Under the pieces are notes generated by a model, which ran no database searches, was not told the DNA's origin, and saw only the letters and a list, made by a program, of their open reading frames with translations. The position numbers and the translations under genes are program-made. From Bacteroidota bacterium (GTDB taxonomy: Bacteria > Bacteroidota > Bacteroidia > Cytophagales > Cytophagaceae), in contig JAEYZG010000034.1 in NCBI GenBank assembly GCA_023428135.1, forward strand, positions 65,151-129,150: 64,000 nucleotides of DNA, written 5' to 3'. This document shows positions 52,318 through 61,085 of the stretch, in pieces (the stretch's first letter is position 1; every line of letters begins with the position of its first letter).

Positions 52318-53579
52318 TATTTAACCGGAAAAAACAAATAAGCAACAGCAATAGCTGCAATAACACCAAAGAGATCAGCAATCAAACCTGCAGGAATAGA
52401 ATATCGGGTCTTCTTGATTCCAACAGATCCAAAATAAACTGCAACAATAAAGAAAGTAGTGTCTGCAGCTCCCTGAAAGATACAAGCCAGCCTTCCCGCA
52501 AATGAATCTGCCTTACCATCCGACATAGCGTCAAGCATCATAGCTCTGGCCCCACTTCCGCTTAGTGGTTTCATTAAAGCAGTTGGTAATGCAGGCACCC
52601 AACTGGTATCAAGACCTGTCAATCCTATGACATAGGTTAATCCATTTTCAAGGTATCCCATAGCCCCACTCGCTCTGAATACGGCAATTCCAACAAGTAT
52701 ACCTACCAGATAAGGAATAATTCTCACTACAACGTCGAATCCCTCTTTAGCACCTTCAATGAAAGCCTCGAATACATTTATCTTCCTTTTAAATCCATGA
52801 AATATAAATGTAGCTATGATGAAAAACAGAATAAAATTGCTGACCAGCGAAGATACAGGACCTATCCTGTCCTGAGGTAAAGAGGTAAAATACCAGATTA
52901 CACCAATAATGATTGCGAACAATCCTCCCAAATATGCCATCACGACCTTATCGAACAAATTGATTTTCTGATAAATCGCTACGGTAATTAAGCCGGCAAG
53001 AGTGCTGCAAAAGGTGGCAATCAATATCGGTATAAATACATCGGAAGGATCAGCTGCCCCAGCCTGATAACGGAAGGCCATTATTGACACGGGTATGAGC
53101 GTGAGTCCGGAAGTATTGAGGACAAGAAACATTATCTGAGGATTAAATGCAGTATCCTTATTCGGATTCAGTTCCTGCATAGACTCCATAGCTTTTAAGC
53201 CTATGGGAGTAGCGGCATTATCAAGCCCCAGCATGTTGGCGCTGAAGTTCATCATGATAAGACCTACAGAAGGATGATCTTTGGGAAGATCCGGAAACAA
53301 CTTGTGAAAAAACGGACCAATCAGTTTTGCGAGAATGTTAATCATGCCTGACTTCTCTGCAATTTTCATCAACCCCATCCAAAGTGTAAGAATTCCTATT
53401 AATGCAAATGATATGTCCACAACCGAAGTTTTAGCCATATCAAAAGCGGCTTTCATAATTTCCGGAAAAATTTCCAGACCTCCGAATTGAGGATAGCCAA
53501 AATAATAGAGGCCCAACCTTACAAGCGCAATCAGAAAGGAGATCAGAAAAAATGCAATCCAGATGTAGTTAAGAACCAT
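52317..53579 (-). CDS. Nucleoside-recognition domain membrane protein (SpmA-SpmB fusion type)
   Basis: The 420-residue protein has about ten hydrophobic helices arranged as two Gate/nucleoside-recognition domains. The first half matches SpmA (GILTLWMGLMKIAEKSG, FSANMLGLDNAATPIGLKAM). The second matches SpmB (FDVVVRIIPYLVGILVGIAVFRASGAM, GADTTFFIVAVYFGSVG). In Bacilli SpmA/SpmB are separate spore-maturation proteins, and fused forms are common in non-sporulating Bacteroidota, where the role is unknown. It is the first gene of the operon with the glycosylase and WG-repeat genes. Confidence 0.9.
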   Translation of the reverse strand: MVLNYIWIAFFLISFLIALVRLGLYYFGYPQFGGLEIFPEIMKAAFDMAKTSVVDISFALIGILTLWMGLMKIAEKSGMINILAKLIGPFFHKLFPDLPKDHPSVGLIMMNFSANMLGLDNAATPIGLKAMESMQELNPNKDTAFNPQIMFLVLNTSGLTLIPVSIMAFRYQAGAADPSDVFIPILIATFCSTLAGLITVAIYQKINLFDKVVMAYLGGLFAIIIGVIWYFTSLPQDRIGPVSSLVSNFILFFIIATFIFHGFKRKINVFEAFIEGAKEGFDVVVRIIPYLVGILVGIAVFRASGAMGYLENGLTYVIGLTGLDTSWVPALPTALMKPLSGSGARAMMLDAMSDGKADSFAGRLACIFQGAADTTFFIVAVYFGSVGIKKTRYSIPAGLIADLFGVIAAIAVAYLFFPVK

Positions 53580-53588
53580 TAATTTTTT

Positions 53589-53820
53589 AGTTAAAAGCTG
53601 AAAGCTTAAAGTTAAAAGTAATTTTAATTTTTACTTTCGAAAATCTAAAATATGAACTTTTTGCTTATACTTAAAGTGATAGGCTAAATTGAAACTGAAA
53701 AACTATTCTTGTTCTTTTCCAAACTGAATAATCAACTGTTATAATAAAAACGAAAAGGGAAAAAGCTGAACCACATCCAACTTTTCCCCTTTTACTTTTA
53801 GCTTTAAGCTTTGTCCTTTA
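53589..53820. repeat. Imperfect inverted A/T-rich repeats (AAAGCTGAAAG/TTAAAAG type)
   Basis: A segment at about 53589-53620 and one at about 53790-53820 are near reverse complements, sharing TTACTTTTA, CTTTAAGCTTT and related blocks. The spaced arms flank the terminator at 53753-53793. Similar heptamer-rich arms occur at 60316-60437. Confidence 0.5.
53753..53793 (-). terminator. Terminator after the DUF1232 gene
   Basis: A 16-bp stem with two G-T pairs (53753-53768 with 53778-53793) is followed on the minus strand by CGTTTTTATT. It lies 25 bases after the DUF1232 stop codon. Confidence 0.85.
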
Positions 53821-54264
53821 AGCTAATCTTATGCTTCTCTCACTTTCCCAGACTTCAAACTTATCAAGCTCATCTTTAAATCCATCCATCAACCAAAGTA
53901 TGACAGCAATATCATCTACAGCGCCTAATACAGGAATTTTATCTGAAATAAAATCGATGTTAAAATAGAAATAAGAGAAAACCAATCCAACCTGGATGAG
54001 CAGAAAAGGGGAAATATTTTTATATTCTCCCTTAAAAACAGCTTTCAACATTCTCTTTGCGAGGCCGGCTTCACGTCCAATTACCTCAAACTTAAATCTT
54101 TTGGCTTCCGGATCATAAAATTTATCCACTACTTCTTTTAAAGCATCTGCATGTGCACCTTTAGTAAAAGAAGTTCCAAAAGAAATAAGTTTTTTTATCC
54201 ATTCCGACTTGATTTGATCAAGATCAATTGGTCCCTTATCTCCGTTGCTTTCAAATCCTTTCAT
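53818..54264 (-). CDS. DUF1232 (YkvA-like) membrane protein
   Basis: The 148-residue protein contains the DUF1232 core (about residues 85-130): a hydrophobic helix with PFLLIQVGLVFSYFYF followed by IPVLGAVDDIAVILWLMDGFKDE, where the D-D pair is the family mark. About 80 hydrophilic N-terminal residues precede it. The function of this family is unknown. It starts 48 bases after the helicase gene ends on the same strand and is probably co-transcribed with it. Confidence 0.82.
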   Translation of the reverse strand: MKGFESNGDKGPIDLDQIKSEWIKKLISFGTSFTKGAHADALKEVVDKFYDPEAKRFKFEVIGREAGLAKRMLKAVFKGEYKNISPFLLIQVGLVFSYFYFNIDFISDKIPVLGAVDDIAVILWLMDGFKDELDKFEVWESERSIRLA

Positions 54265-54312
54265 ACCTGACTTTTAAATCAAAACATAAGTCCGGGATTA
54301 CTTAGTTCTGAT

Positions 54313-56247
54313 TTAATACATATACTCCCAGGCGGTTTTATAAGCGCCTATTGACTCTGTATAGTCAAGAAATCCTCTGTAGAAAGAATGTCCTGAAAGC
54401 GTACCACTTTCACCTACCACTACCAGCTTCTTTTTTGCTCTGGTCATCGCAACATTCATCCTCCGGATATCATTTAAGAAACCTATTTCCCCTCTGGAAT
54501 TTGATCTAACCAGACTTATATACACGATATCTCTTTCCTGTCCCTGAAAACCATCTACTGTATTGATTGAAATCTGTTTCTTAAAACTCTCTTCAAATTC
54601 TGCAGCAGCGAGTAATTCTTTTAAGAAATTTACCTGAGCTTTATAAGGTGAAATCAAGGCTATTTTCAGTTTTTCATCCATCATTACCTGCTGACCTATC
54701 TTTTCAACCAGAGCAGTAAAATGTTTTAACAGTAACTGAGCTTCTTCCGGATTTAAAGTACTGGAAGTTTCCGCTTCTAATTTCTCCTCAAATCCACACC
54801 CTGCAGTATCTACAAATTCAACCGGAGCGGTAAAATCCGGATCACCATTTAAAAGTCTGTCTTTTACTGAAGCGTGCGCGATCAGTTTATCATAATAAAA
54901 CTGTACAGACGAGAATTTCATAATTTTCTCATTCATTCTGTACTGAGTGTCCAACATTACATCAGCCTTTTGACGCTGGATACATTTTTCAAACAAAGTT
55001 ACAGAAAGACCTTTCTTCGCTGCTTCAATAGATTTGACAGTTGGAGGCAACTGGCAATGATCACCTGCAAAAACTACCCTGTCTGCCTTGGTTATCGGAA
55101 TCCAGGTAGCCGGTTCCAGAGCCTGTGCAGCCTCGTCAATAAATACAGTTTCAAATTCTCTGTCTTTTAACAAATAAGAAGCTGCGCCTACAAGTGTGCA
55201 GGTAAATACACGTGCCCTGCTTAAAATATCCTGAGTGATATAATTCTCTATCGCTTCTGCTTCCTGCTGCAATTTCCTTGACTCGTCCAGAATAATTCTC
55301 CTCTGATTTCTTTCTTCCTTACCAAAATTCCTTTTATACTTCAAGGCCATATTCCGGTACTCAATGGCACGTTTTTTTAATTCCTTTATTTGCTTAAAGT
55401 CTTTATGATTGGAAATCTGTACATCTAAAGTATGTGCAAGAAGAGATTCGCTTACCCTTGAAGGATGTCCGAGTCTTACAACCTTAACACCTTTTTCATC
55501 CAGCTTTTCAGTAAGCAAATCAACAGCAGTGTTACTAGGAGCACATACGAGTACCTGCTCCTCTTCTGATAGCACTTGTTTTATGGCTTCTACAAGAGTT
55601 GTTGTTTTACCCGTTCCCGGAGGTCCGTGTATGATGGCAACATCTTTTGCAAAAACAACATTTTCTATAGCCTTTCTCTGTGAATCATTTAATGAAGGAT
55701 CAAGACTGAGTGTTTTTTTCTCCCTAAAACCTGCCTTTTCTTTTCCTAACAATACCTCCCTCAGTTGAGCCAGCCTGTTATGCTTAGCTTTCATTACCCT
55801 TTGCAGGGTATTTTCCATTTCTTTGTAACTGGTTTCGTCAAACAGCAAGTCAAGTCCAAGCTTTCCGCGATCAAACCAGTCAGGAAGCTCATCAACAAAA
55901 AGAGTAAGTTTGATATTATCTGGGCGGACTGAAGTTACAACTCCTGCAAGTTTGCTTTCTGGTTCTTCATCCTGATTATTGGTAAACACAGCGGCTACCC
56001 GGCCTGATTGAAACTGGTGGGAAATTTCTTTAAAGGACGGTCTTTCAATCTCAAGAATTAGCCTGTCACCTACACCATAATAAGATTCTTTTACTACTAT
56101 CGGATACCAGGTTAATCCTTGTGCTCGTCTCTCAGGTATGGATGCGTTCAGCATCTTTGACTCATATAATTTCCTGTCTTCATCCTGCTCAACCTTCAAT
56201 ATATCCAGAAGCTCCTGAAGCTCTTCTCTGGAATCTTTTTCTGACAT
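54313..56247 (-). CDS. SF1B DNA/RNA helicase (IGHMBP2/DNA2-like)
   Basis: The 644-residue protein has a beta-barrel-containing N-terminus (about 20-150), as in UPF1/IGHMBP2. The two RecA cores follow. Motif I is IIHGPPGTGKTTT (about 203-215), motif II FIDEAAQALEPATW, motif III VFAGDHCQLPPT, motif IV-V NTVDGFQGQERDIVY and motif VI RRMNVAMTRAKKKL. The DEAA box and DGFQGQE place it in the UPF1-like SF1B 5'-3' helicases. It probably remodels nucleic acids in repair or RNA turnover; which is not clear. It is transcribed ahead of the DUF1232 gene. Confidence 0.93.
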   Translation of the reverse strand: MSEKDSREELQELLDILKVEQDEDRKLYESKMLNASIPERRAQGLTWYPIVVKESYYGVGDRLILEIERPSFKEISHQFQSGRVAAVFTNNQDEEPESKLAGVVTSVRPDNIKLTLFVDELPDWFDRGKLGLDLLFDETSYKEMENTLQRVMKAKHNRLAQLREVLLGKEKAGFREKKTLSLDPSLNDSQRKAIENVVFAKDVAIIHGPPGTGKTTTLVEAIKQVLSEEEQVLVCAPSNTAVDLLTEKLDEKGVKVVRLGHPSRVSESLLAHTLDVQISNHKDFKQIKELKKRAIEYRNMALKYKRNFGKEERNQRRIILDESRKLQQEAEAIENYITQDILSRARVFTCTLVGAASYLLKDREFETVFIDEAAQALEPATWIPITKADRVVFAGDHCQLPPTVKSIEAAKKGLSVTLFEKCIQRQKADVMLDTQYRMNEKIMKFSSVQFYYDKLIAHASVKDRLLNGDPDFTAPVEFVDTAGCGFEEKLEAETSSTLNPEEAQLLLKHFTALVEKIGQQVMMDEKLKIALISPYKAQVNFLKELLAAAEFEESFKKQISINTVDGFQGQERDIVYISLVRSNSRGEIGFLNDIRRMNVAMTRAKKKLVVVGESGTLSGHSFYRGFLDYTESIGAYKTAWEYMY

Positions 56248-56319
56248 TAATTTATTGGGATAAATAAAGTGATTACAAATAGACTAATAACTTAAGACAA
56301 TTAAATTCTCTATAAGTTC

Positions 56320-57369
56320 CTAATAATTCTGATATCTTTTGCTGAATTTAGGGCAAGGAATTGTCCTTCCTCTCTTTTTAACTTTCCTTTTATCATAAGG
56401 AATTTCCCATTCATAGATCAAGGAAAGCTCATGGGCGCCATAACTATTGCCAAGGGAAAGCTTTGAAACGGGGAAGTCAAAACTGTAAGCGAAGCTTATT
56501 CCATTAAAGTGAATTCCGGCCATAAGAATGAATGATTCATTATTGAGCAATCCGGAAGTGTAATTTTTCACAGGAATTCCTCTATACCAAAGACCAAACA
56601 TTACAGGATCATAAGTCAGATATGCACCAAGGTCAAGCTGATCAAATGCACCCTGAGATTTATAGTTAAAGGTAGGAGTAAAACTTCTTTCAGGCATATA
56701 TCTGTTTCCATTCCAGTTTTTCAGGAAAAACTTATATCCGGAATGTACAGAGAATTTTACCGGAAGCTTCACATCAGGTAAACCTGTTACGGACTGATTG
56801 GGCCTGTTGAGATGAAATCCGGAGAACCCAAACCAGAAATGGTCGTCATAAAGTAAACCACCGGCGGAAACATCCAGAAAATTCAGTCTCGAACCAGTAA
56901 AGGCATCTGCTGATGCTCCCCCTGTCAAACCGCTATTATCCAATTGATCGCCAAATACAAAGCTTGCATAGTCAATTGTCCTGTTGGTGTATCCCAATTG
57001 AATTCCAGGCCTGAATGTCCATCGATTGCTTAGCCAAACTTCGTAGGAATAAAATAAATTAATATCAGTAGAAACGAGTGCACCGTTATTCCCTTGTTTA
57101 TCCCTTTTTACCAACAGCCCCACACCACTTCTGTAAGATTCAATGTTATGATCAAGAGAGGCTGCATAAGTAATAAAAGAAGCTCCGGTTCCAGGCCATT
57201 GATTTCTATAGTTTAGAATAGCTCTGGTATTTTCAGCAGTACCGGCAAAAGCAGGATTTAAATATAAAGGAGCATTATAATACTGGGAAAACTGAGGATC
57301 CTGAGCAATTGAGGAATTTGCAATGAACAAACTCCCAAGTATTATAAAAAAGTAAAAGCTTTTAAACAT
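56320..57369 (-). CDS. PorP/SprF-family outer-membrane protein
   Basis: The 349-residue protein has a signal peptide (about 1-22, ending SIAQ) followed by the diagnostic DPQFSQYYNAPLYLNPAFAGTAEN. The remainder is a predicted outer-membrane beta-barrel with alternating hydrophobic strands. In Bacteroidota such proteins help anchor or export large T9SS substrates and are often next to a giant adhesin gene. Here it stands alone, while four T9SS cargo genes lie 7-21 kb away. The family assignment is firm; its cargo is unknown. A TACTTTTG box lies only 11 bases upstream, so the mRNA may have a very short leader. Confidence 0.92.
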   Translation of the reverse strand: MFKSFYFFIILGSLFIANSSIAQDPQFSQYYNAPLYLNPAFAGTAENTRAILNYRNQWPGTGASFITYAASLDHNIESYRSGVGLLVKRDKQGNNGALVSTDINLFYSYEVWLSNRWTFRPGIQLGYTNRTIDYASFVFGDQLDNSGLTGGASADAFTGSRLNFLDVSAGGLLYDDHFWFGFSGFHLNRPNQSVTGLPDVKLPVKFSVHSGYKFFLKNWNGNRYMPERSFTPTFNYKSQGAFDQLDLGAYLTYDPVMFGLWYRGIPVKNYTSGLLNNESFILMAGIHFNGISFAYSFDFPVSKLSLGNSYGAHELSLIYEWEIPYDKRKVKKRGRTIPCPKFSKRYQNY

Positions 57370-57466
57370 AGAAGTACTGCAAAAGTATAAAAATTAACGA
57401 AACCTGTGCAGTAACTGGTATTAGAATTCTATATTTAAAAGCTTTTTTTAATGATAGTGAAATAAA

Positions 57467-57979
57467 TTAATGATGATGCCCGCCCGGACCATGAACGTGT
57501 CCGTGATCAAGTTCTTCAGCTGTAGCATCTCTAACTTCCACTACTTTTCCCTGAAACTCAAGATTCAATCCGGCAAGAGGATGGTTAAAATCTATAGTAA
57601 GCTCGTTTTGATTTACGGCTAAAACTTTACCTCTCAGAAAATTACCGTCTGCATCTGACATAGGCACAAAGGTACCGACCTGGAATTTCGATTCATCAAA
57701 ATCCCCATCGATTTTAAATATTTCTTTGGAAAGGTTAACAACAGCTTCTTCTTCAAAATCTCCGTAGGCTTCATCTGAAGAGATCACGAATTTAAACTCC
57801 GAACCACCTGAAAGGCCATCCAGTTCTTCTTCAAACTTTTCAGGTAAGCCACTGCTACCGAAAAGGAAAACCATTGGTTCCTGGTCGTTTACCTTTTCAG
57901 AAACTTCCACATTACCTTCCCGGTCTTTTGCCTGAAGATCGTAGGCTACTGCCACTACTTTGTTTTTTTCAATTTTCAT
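57467..57979 (-). CDS. slyD: SlyD-type FKBP peptidyl-prolyl isomerase
   Basis: The 170-residue SlyD-like protein has a split FKBP domain (about 1-70 and 125-150, with FLFGSSGLPEKFEEELDGLSGG). An IF chaperone insert lies between (about 75-120, with EVVNLSKEIFKIDG-like segments). A His-rich metal-binding tail ends HGHVHGPGGHHH. It should catalyse prolyl isomerisation and bind nickel or zinc. The order matches E. coli SlyD, although the metal tail is shorter. Confidence 0.93.
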   Translation of the reverse strand: MKIEKNKVVAVAYDLQAKDREGNVEVSEKVNDQEPMVFLFGSSGLPEKFEEELDGLSGGSEFKFVISSDEAYGDFEEEAVVNLSKEIFKIDGDFDESKFQVGTFVPMSDADGNFLRGKVLAVNQNELTIDFNHPLAGLNLEFQGKVVEVRDATAEELDHGHVHGPGGHHH

Positions 57980-58146
57980 TATTTTGACTTTCTATAAATA
58001 CCTGAAGCAATAATTATAAATTCTGAAACACCGCTTTAATTAATTATGTATATAAAGAGAAATATATGGTGTAAGGTTTAAGAATAGTTGTGAATAAATT
58101 TATGCATTCCTATGCAGATTAAATAAAATTCATGACAAAAAAGAAT

Positions 58147-58154
58147 TAAGTTTG
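58147..58154 (+). promoter_or_regulatory. Candidate -7 promoter element of the epimerase unit
   Basis: TAAGTTTG matches TAnnTTTG, 23 bases before the GTG start at 58177. No clear -33 element is seen. Confidence 0.4.
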
Positions 58155-58176
58155 ATATATTTTAAAAGAAAGCCTA

Positions 58177-59172
58177 GTGATCAACTGGACAATTGAAGAA
58201 AAACATCTGACACTCAAATATAACTGGAAAATTTCCAGAAGCGAATCTGTCACTAAGAACAACTTTTTCCTGCAGATTTCGGATGGTACAAATTCGGGAT
58301 CTGGAGAAGTCGCTCCTAATATAAGATATGGGGAAACGCCTCAACTGGTTAAAGATCAATTTGATTTTTTCTTAAAAAATGGCGCATCCGGGATTAAAAG
58401 TTTGGATGATTTGCAAAATTTACTAAATTTCACACAAATTTGTAATTCTTTGAGATTTGGGATCGAATCAGCTTACATCCACTTTCTCAGTAAAATACAA
58501 AATTTACCTGTTTATTCATTCCTTGGGTTGGACGAACCCAAGAACATTTTTACAGCATATACGCTTCCAATCATGCAAATTGGTGAAATTCAGACATTTT
58601 ACAAACAACACCAATTGGAGAGATTTAAATATCTTAAGTTAAAGATAAACTCAGAAAATGGATTCGACCTATTAAAAGAGGTACGTAAGCTTTCTTCACA
58701 AACAATCATGATTGACGCAAATGAGAGCTGGCAAAATGTTGAAGAACTTATAATATTTCTTGAAAAAATAAAAAAAGATAATATTGTCTTTGTTGAACAA
58801 CCTCTTCCGTATAACTTTGAGGAAGAGTATAAATATCTTAAGCAAAATAGTACTTTTGATATTTTTGCAGACGAATCGATAACTGACAAAGCTGATTTCA
58901 ACATTATAAGAGAGCAATTTCATGGTATAAACATGAAGTTGATGAAATCCGGAGGTTATCTGAATGGCATTAGACTTTTGAAAGATGCAAGAAAACATGG
59001 ATTAAAAACCATGATAGGTTGTATGGTAGAAACAAGTTTGGGCATTTCTTCAGCCATGAACCTTTGCAGCCTGACAGATTACAATGATCTTGATGGTTTT
59101 TTTGTAATTGAAAATGAACCATTTAATCTAATAACAGAAAAAAAAGGACAGCTTTTTTATAGTAAAACTTAA
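58177..59172 (+). CDS. Enolase-superfamily dipeptide epimerase (L-Ala-D/L-Glu type)
   Basis: The GTG at 58177 is the first in-frame start and gives the usual length of 331 residues. The muconate-lactonizing branch fold is visible. The catalytic Lys pair is in YLKLKINSE, the metal ligands are in MIDANESW, FVEQPLP and FADESI, and the second Lys is in GINMKLMKSGG. Its resemblance to YkfB/YcjG suggests an L-Ala-D/L-Glu epimerase acting on peptidoglycan peptides. The specificity is an inference. The GreA-like gene follows after 14 bases on the same strand. Confidence 0.88.
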   Translation: MINWTIEEKHLTLKYNWKISRSESVTKNNFFLQISDGTNSGSGEVAPNIRYGETPQLVKDQFDFFLKNGASGIKSLDDLQNLLNFTQICNSLRFGIESAYIHFLSKIQNLPVYSFLGLDEPKNIFTAYTLPIMQIGEIQTFYKQHQLERFKYLKLKINSENGFDLLKEVRKLSSQTIMIDANESWQNVEELIIFLEKIKKDNIVFVEQPLPYNFEEEYKYLKQNSTFDIFADESITDKADFNIIREQFHGINMKLMKSGGYLNGIRLLKDARKHGLKTMIGCMVETSLGISSAMNLCSLTDYNDLDGFFVIENEPFNLITEKKGQLFYSKT

Positions 59173-59186
59173 ATTTTTAGGTAGGT

Positions 59187-60317
59187 ATGGCCAAGACCAA
59201 ATTAAAAGAAACAAAAAAAAGCAGTAAACCTGCAGCTAAAAAATCTAAAGAAACTACACAAAAGGCGGCTAAAAAGTCCGCAGTAAAAAAAGTAGTTTCA
59301 AAAAAGGCTGTAGCGAAAAAAAACGAAGCTAAAAAAGCTGCTGTTAAAAAAGCTGATGCGAAAAAGGCTGTTGTGAAATCGGTTGCTAAAAAAACTGTAG
59401 CGAAAAAGGCCGTTATAAAAGCAGTTTCTAAAAAATCCGTCGCAGCTAAAAAAGCTATTGTTAAAAAGGTTATACCTCCAAAAGCAGCAGCAAAAAAAAC
59501 AGCTGACAAAAAAGTGGAAGTTAAAAAAACAACTGCTAAACCAGCAACAAAAACTACCGCAGTTTCAAAAAACAAAGCGCCAAAACCTAGTAAAGAAGTA
59601 AAAGTTACAAATCCTGCTGAGAAAAAAGTAGTGAGTAAAACTGCAGTTCCGGCAAAAAAAGCTGAACCTGCCCCAAAAACAACTCCTAAAAAACCTGAGG
59701 TCAAAGCACCTGTTCCGACTGAGCCTGTGAAAACCGCTCCTAAACCGGAAATTAAAAAAGAGCCTTTGATTCCAAGAAAACCGGATATCTATATCCCTCA
59801 TTTGGAAGACAACTTTGATACTTCTAACAGGGCAATACCAGATATAGATTTGAACCCGGATAAAAAAATAGATCTTAAAAAAGAGTTGCTAAACAAATGC
59901 ATTGAAATGCAAAGCAACATTGTGCAGACTGCCAAAAAAGCGATGGATGATGCGCAGGAAAGTGCCAATGAAGAAGAAGGAGCTTCCGGTGAAGAAAGAT
60001 TTGAAGGTTTCAGAGAGACAATGCAGATCACAAGAGATATGTATGCCAGACAGCTACAGGAAGGCATCAACAGTCTTTCTCTGCTAAAAAGAATTTTCCT
60101 GAATCCACAAGAAAGCATAGGACTTGGATCTGTTGTTTACACAGAACTACAAAACTATTTTATAAGTGTCAGCCTTGGAGAAACCAAACTTGCAGAAAAA
60201 AACAGTTTCATAGCAATTTCGACTATGACTCCGCTTTACCACGCTATGGCTGGCAAGAAAAAAGGAGATAAATTTGTATTCAGAGATAAAGAATATACTA
60301 TCCTTGAAACATTTTAG
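59187..60317 (+). CDS. GreA-like protein with a histone-H1-like Lys/Ala-rich N-terminal tail
   Basis: Residues 1-200 of this 376-residue protein are low-complexity, about half Lys and Ala with Pro, in KKAVAKK/KKA repeats resembling histone H1 tails and Bacteroidota HU-like DNA-binding extensions. A short linker (about 200-225, KKEPLIPRKPDIYIPHL) follows. Residues about 225-376 match a compact domain common in this phylum, a GreA/GreB-like coiled coil (MDDAQESANEEEGASGEERF) and C-terminal globular part (LGSVVYTELQNYFISVSL, KKGDKFVFRDKEYTILE). Databases often mislabel that domain as 3-oxoacyl-ACP synthase. The fusion is probably a transcription- or nucleoid-associated protein. A strong terminator follows. 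Confidence 0.75.
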   Translation: MAKTKLKETKKSSKPAAKKSKETTQKAAKKSAVKKVVSKKAVAKKNEAKKAAVKKADAKKAVVKSVAKKTVAKKAVIKAVSKKSVAAKKAIVKKVIPPKAAAKKTADKKVEVKKTTAKPATKTTAVSKNKAPKPSKEVKVTNPAEKKVVSKTAVPAKKAEPAPKTTPKKPEVKAPVPTEPVKTAPKPEIKKEPLIPRKPDIYIPHLEDNFDTSNRAIPDIDLNPDKKIDLKKELLNKCIEMQSNIVQTAKKAMDDAQESANEEEGASGEERFEGFRETMQITRDMYARQLQEGINSLSLLKRIFLNPQESIGLGSVVYTELQNYFISVSLGETKLAEKNSFIAISTMTPLYHAMAGKKKGDKFVFRDKEYTILETF

Positions 60318-60437
60318 AGTTGAAAGTAAAAAGTTGAAAGCTAAAAGTATAAAATTAAAAAGCCTCTTTAAAACTTAAAGAGGCTTTTTAATTTCAGTAT
60401 AAAACTTTCAACTTTCTACTTTAAACTTATAACTTAT
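60316..60437. repeat. Inverted TTGAAAG-type repeats flanking a terminator
   Basis: The left arm (about 60317-60350, with GTTGAAAGTAAAAAGTTGAAAG) and the right arm (about 60400-60435, with AAACTTTCAACTTTC) are near reverse complements flanking the stem at 60357-60389. The pattern resembles the arms at 53589-53820. Confidence 0.5.
60357..60389. terminator. Terminator between convergent genes
   Basis: A perfect 14-bp stem (60357-60370 with 60376-60389), AAAAAGCCTCTTTA against its complement, gives T-runs on both strands. It serves the GreA-like gene and possibly the convergent thioredoxin-fold gene. Confidence 0.9.
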
Positions 60438-60985
60438 TTCGTTGCCGAAGCATTCTGTTCAAATGCATTCTTTATATCTTCAAACCCAACCTGTGCCTCA
60501 AATTTGGTAATCATCTCTAATTTTTCATCAAACAGATATAAAGATGGATACCCGATAGCATCAAATTGACGATAAAAATCATCCTTTGCATCATGAAGTA
60601 CAGTTATCTGAGGAAACTGAGCAAGCTTGTACAGGTTATGAAATTGTTTCACCTGTTCAAGGCTATTGGGACTTATCATTAAAATTTCAACATTCTGAAA
60701 ATAATTAATGTTGTTCAATATCTCAGTTGTTTCCTCCTGGCATAAATCACACAATGGGTTAAAATAGACAATCATTATTTTCTTGTTTTGCGGAATATCT
60801 GTATTAGTATATTTTTTCCCATCAAGTCTCACATAATTGATTTCCGGTATTTTATTTCCTCCTGTATTCTCTTTTACTGTCAATTCTGCTTTGGTTACTA
60901 TGTCATTTCCCATACTTAAGCTTGTCAGGCCAACCAACAAAAAGCAGATTACATATTTAATTTTCACTCCCATATCATTTATCAA
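60434..60985 (-). CDS. Exported thioredoxin-fold protein (TlpA/redoxin-like)
   Basis: The 183-residue protein has a signal peptide (hydrophobic core about 8-22, YVICFLLVGLTSLS). A later Met at residue 5 may be the true start. The thioredoxin fold carries the redox pair in NPLCDLCQEE (CxxC, about residue 75-78). A cis-Pro region IGYPSLYLFDE and a C-terminal helix follow. It lies in the periplasm or is anchored there and may reduce or oxidise disulfides of secreted proteins. It is probably a single-gene unit. Confidence 0.82.
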   Translation of the reverse strand: MINDMGVKIKYVICFLLVGLTSLSMGNDIVTKAELTVKENTGGNKIPEINYVRLDGKKYTNTDIPQNKKIMIVYFNPLCDLCQEETTEILNNINYFQNVEILMISPNSLEQVKQFHNLYKLAQFPQITVLHDAKDDFYRQFDAIGYPSLYLFDEKLEMITKFEAQVGFEDIKNAFEQNASATK

Positions 60986-61085
60986 GTTACCCGAAAATAT
61001 AACATGACCATTTCAAAGGTTGTTATCCCCCCCTTTAGACTTCAACAAAGACAAGGGTTTTGAGGTTGATTAGATAAAACAAAAT

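Noticed and set aside
59177..59704. Long minus-strand ORF rich in Phe and Ala
   Set aside because: It is the reverse frame of the Lys/Ala repeat region of the GreA-like gene. The low-complexity coding explains the open frame.
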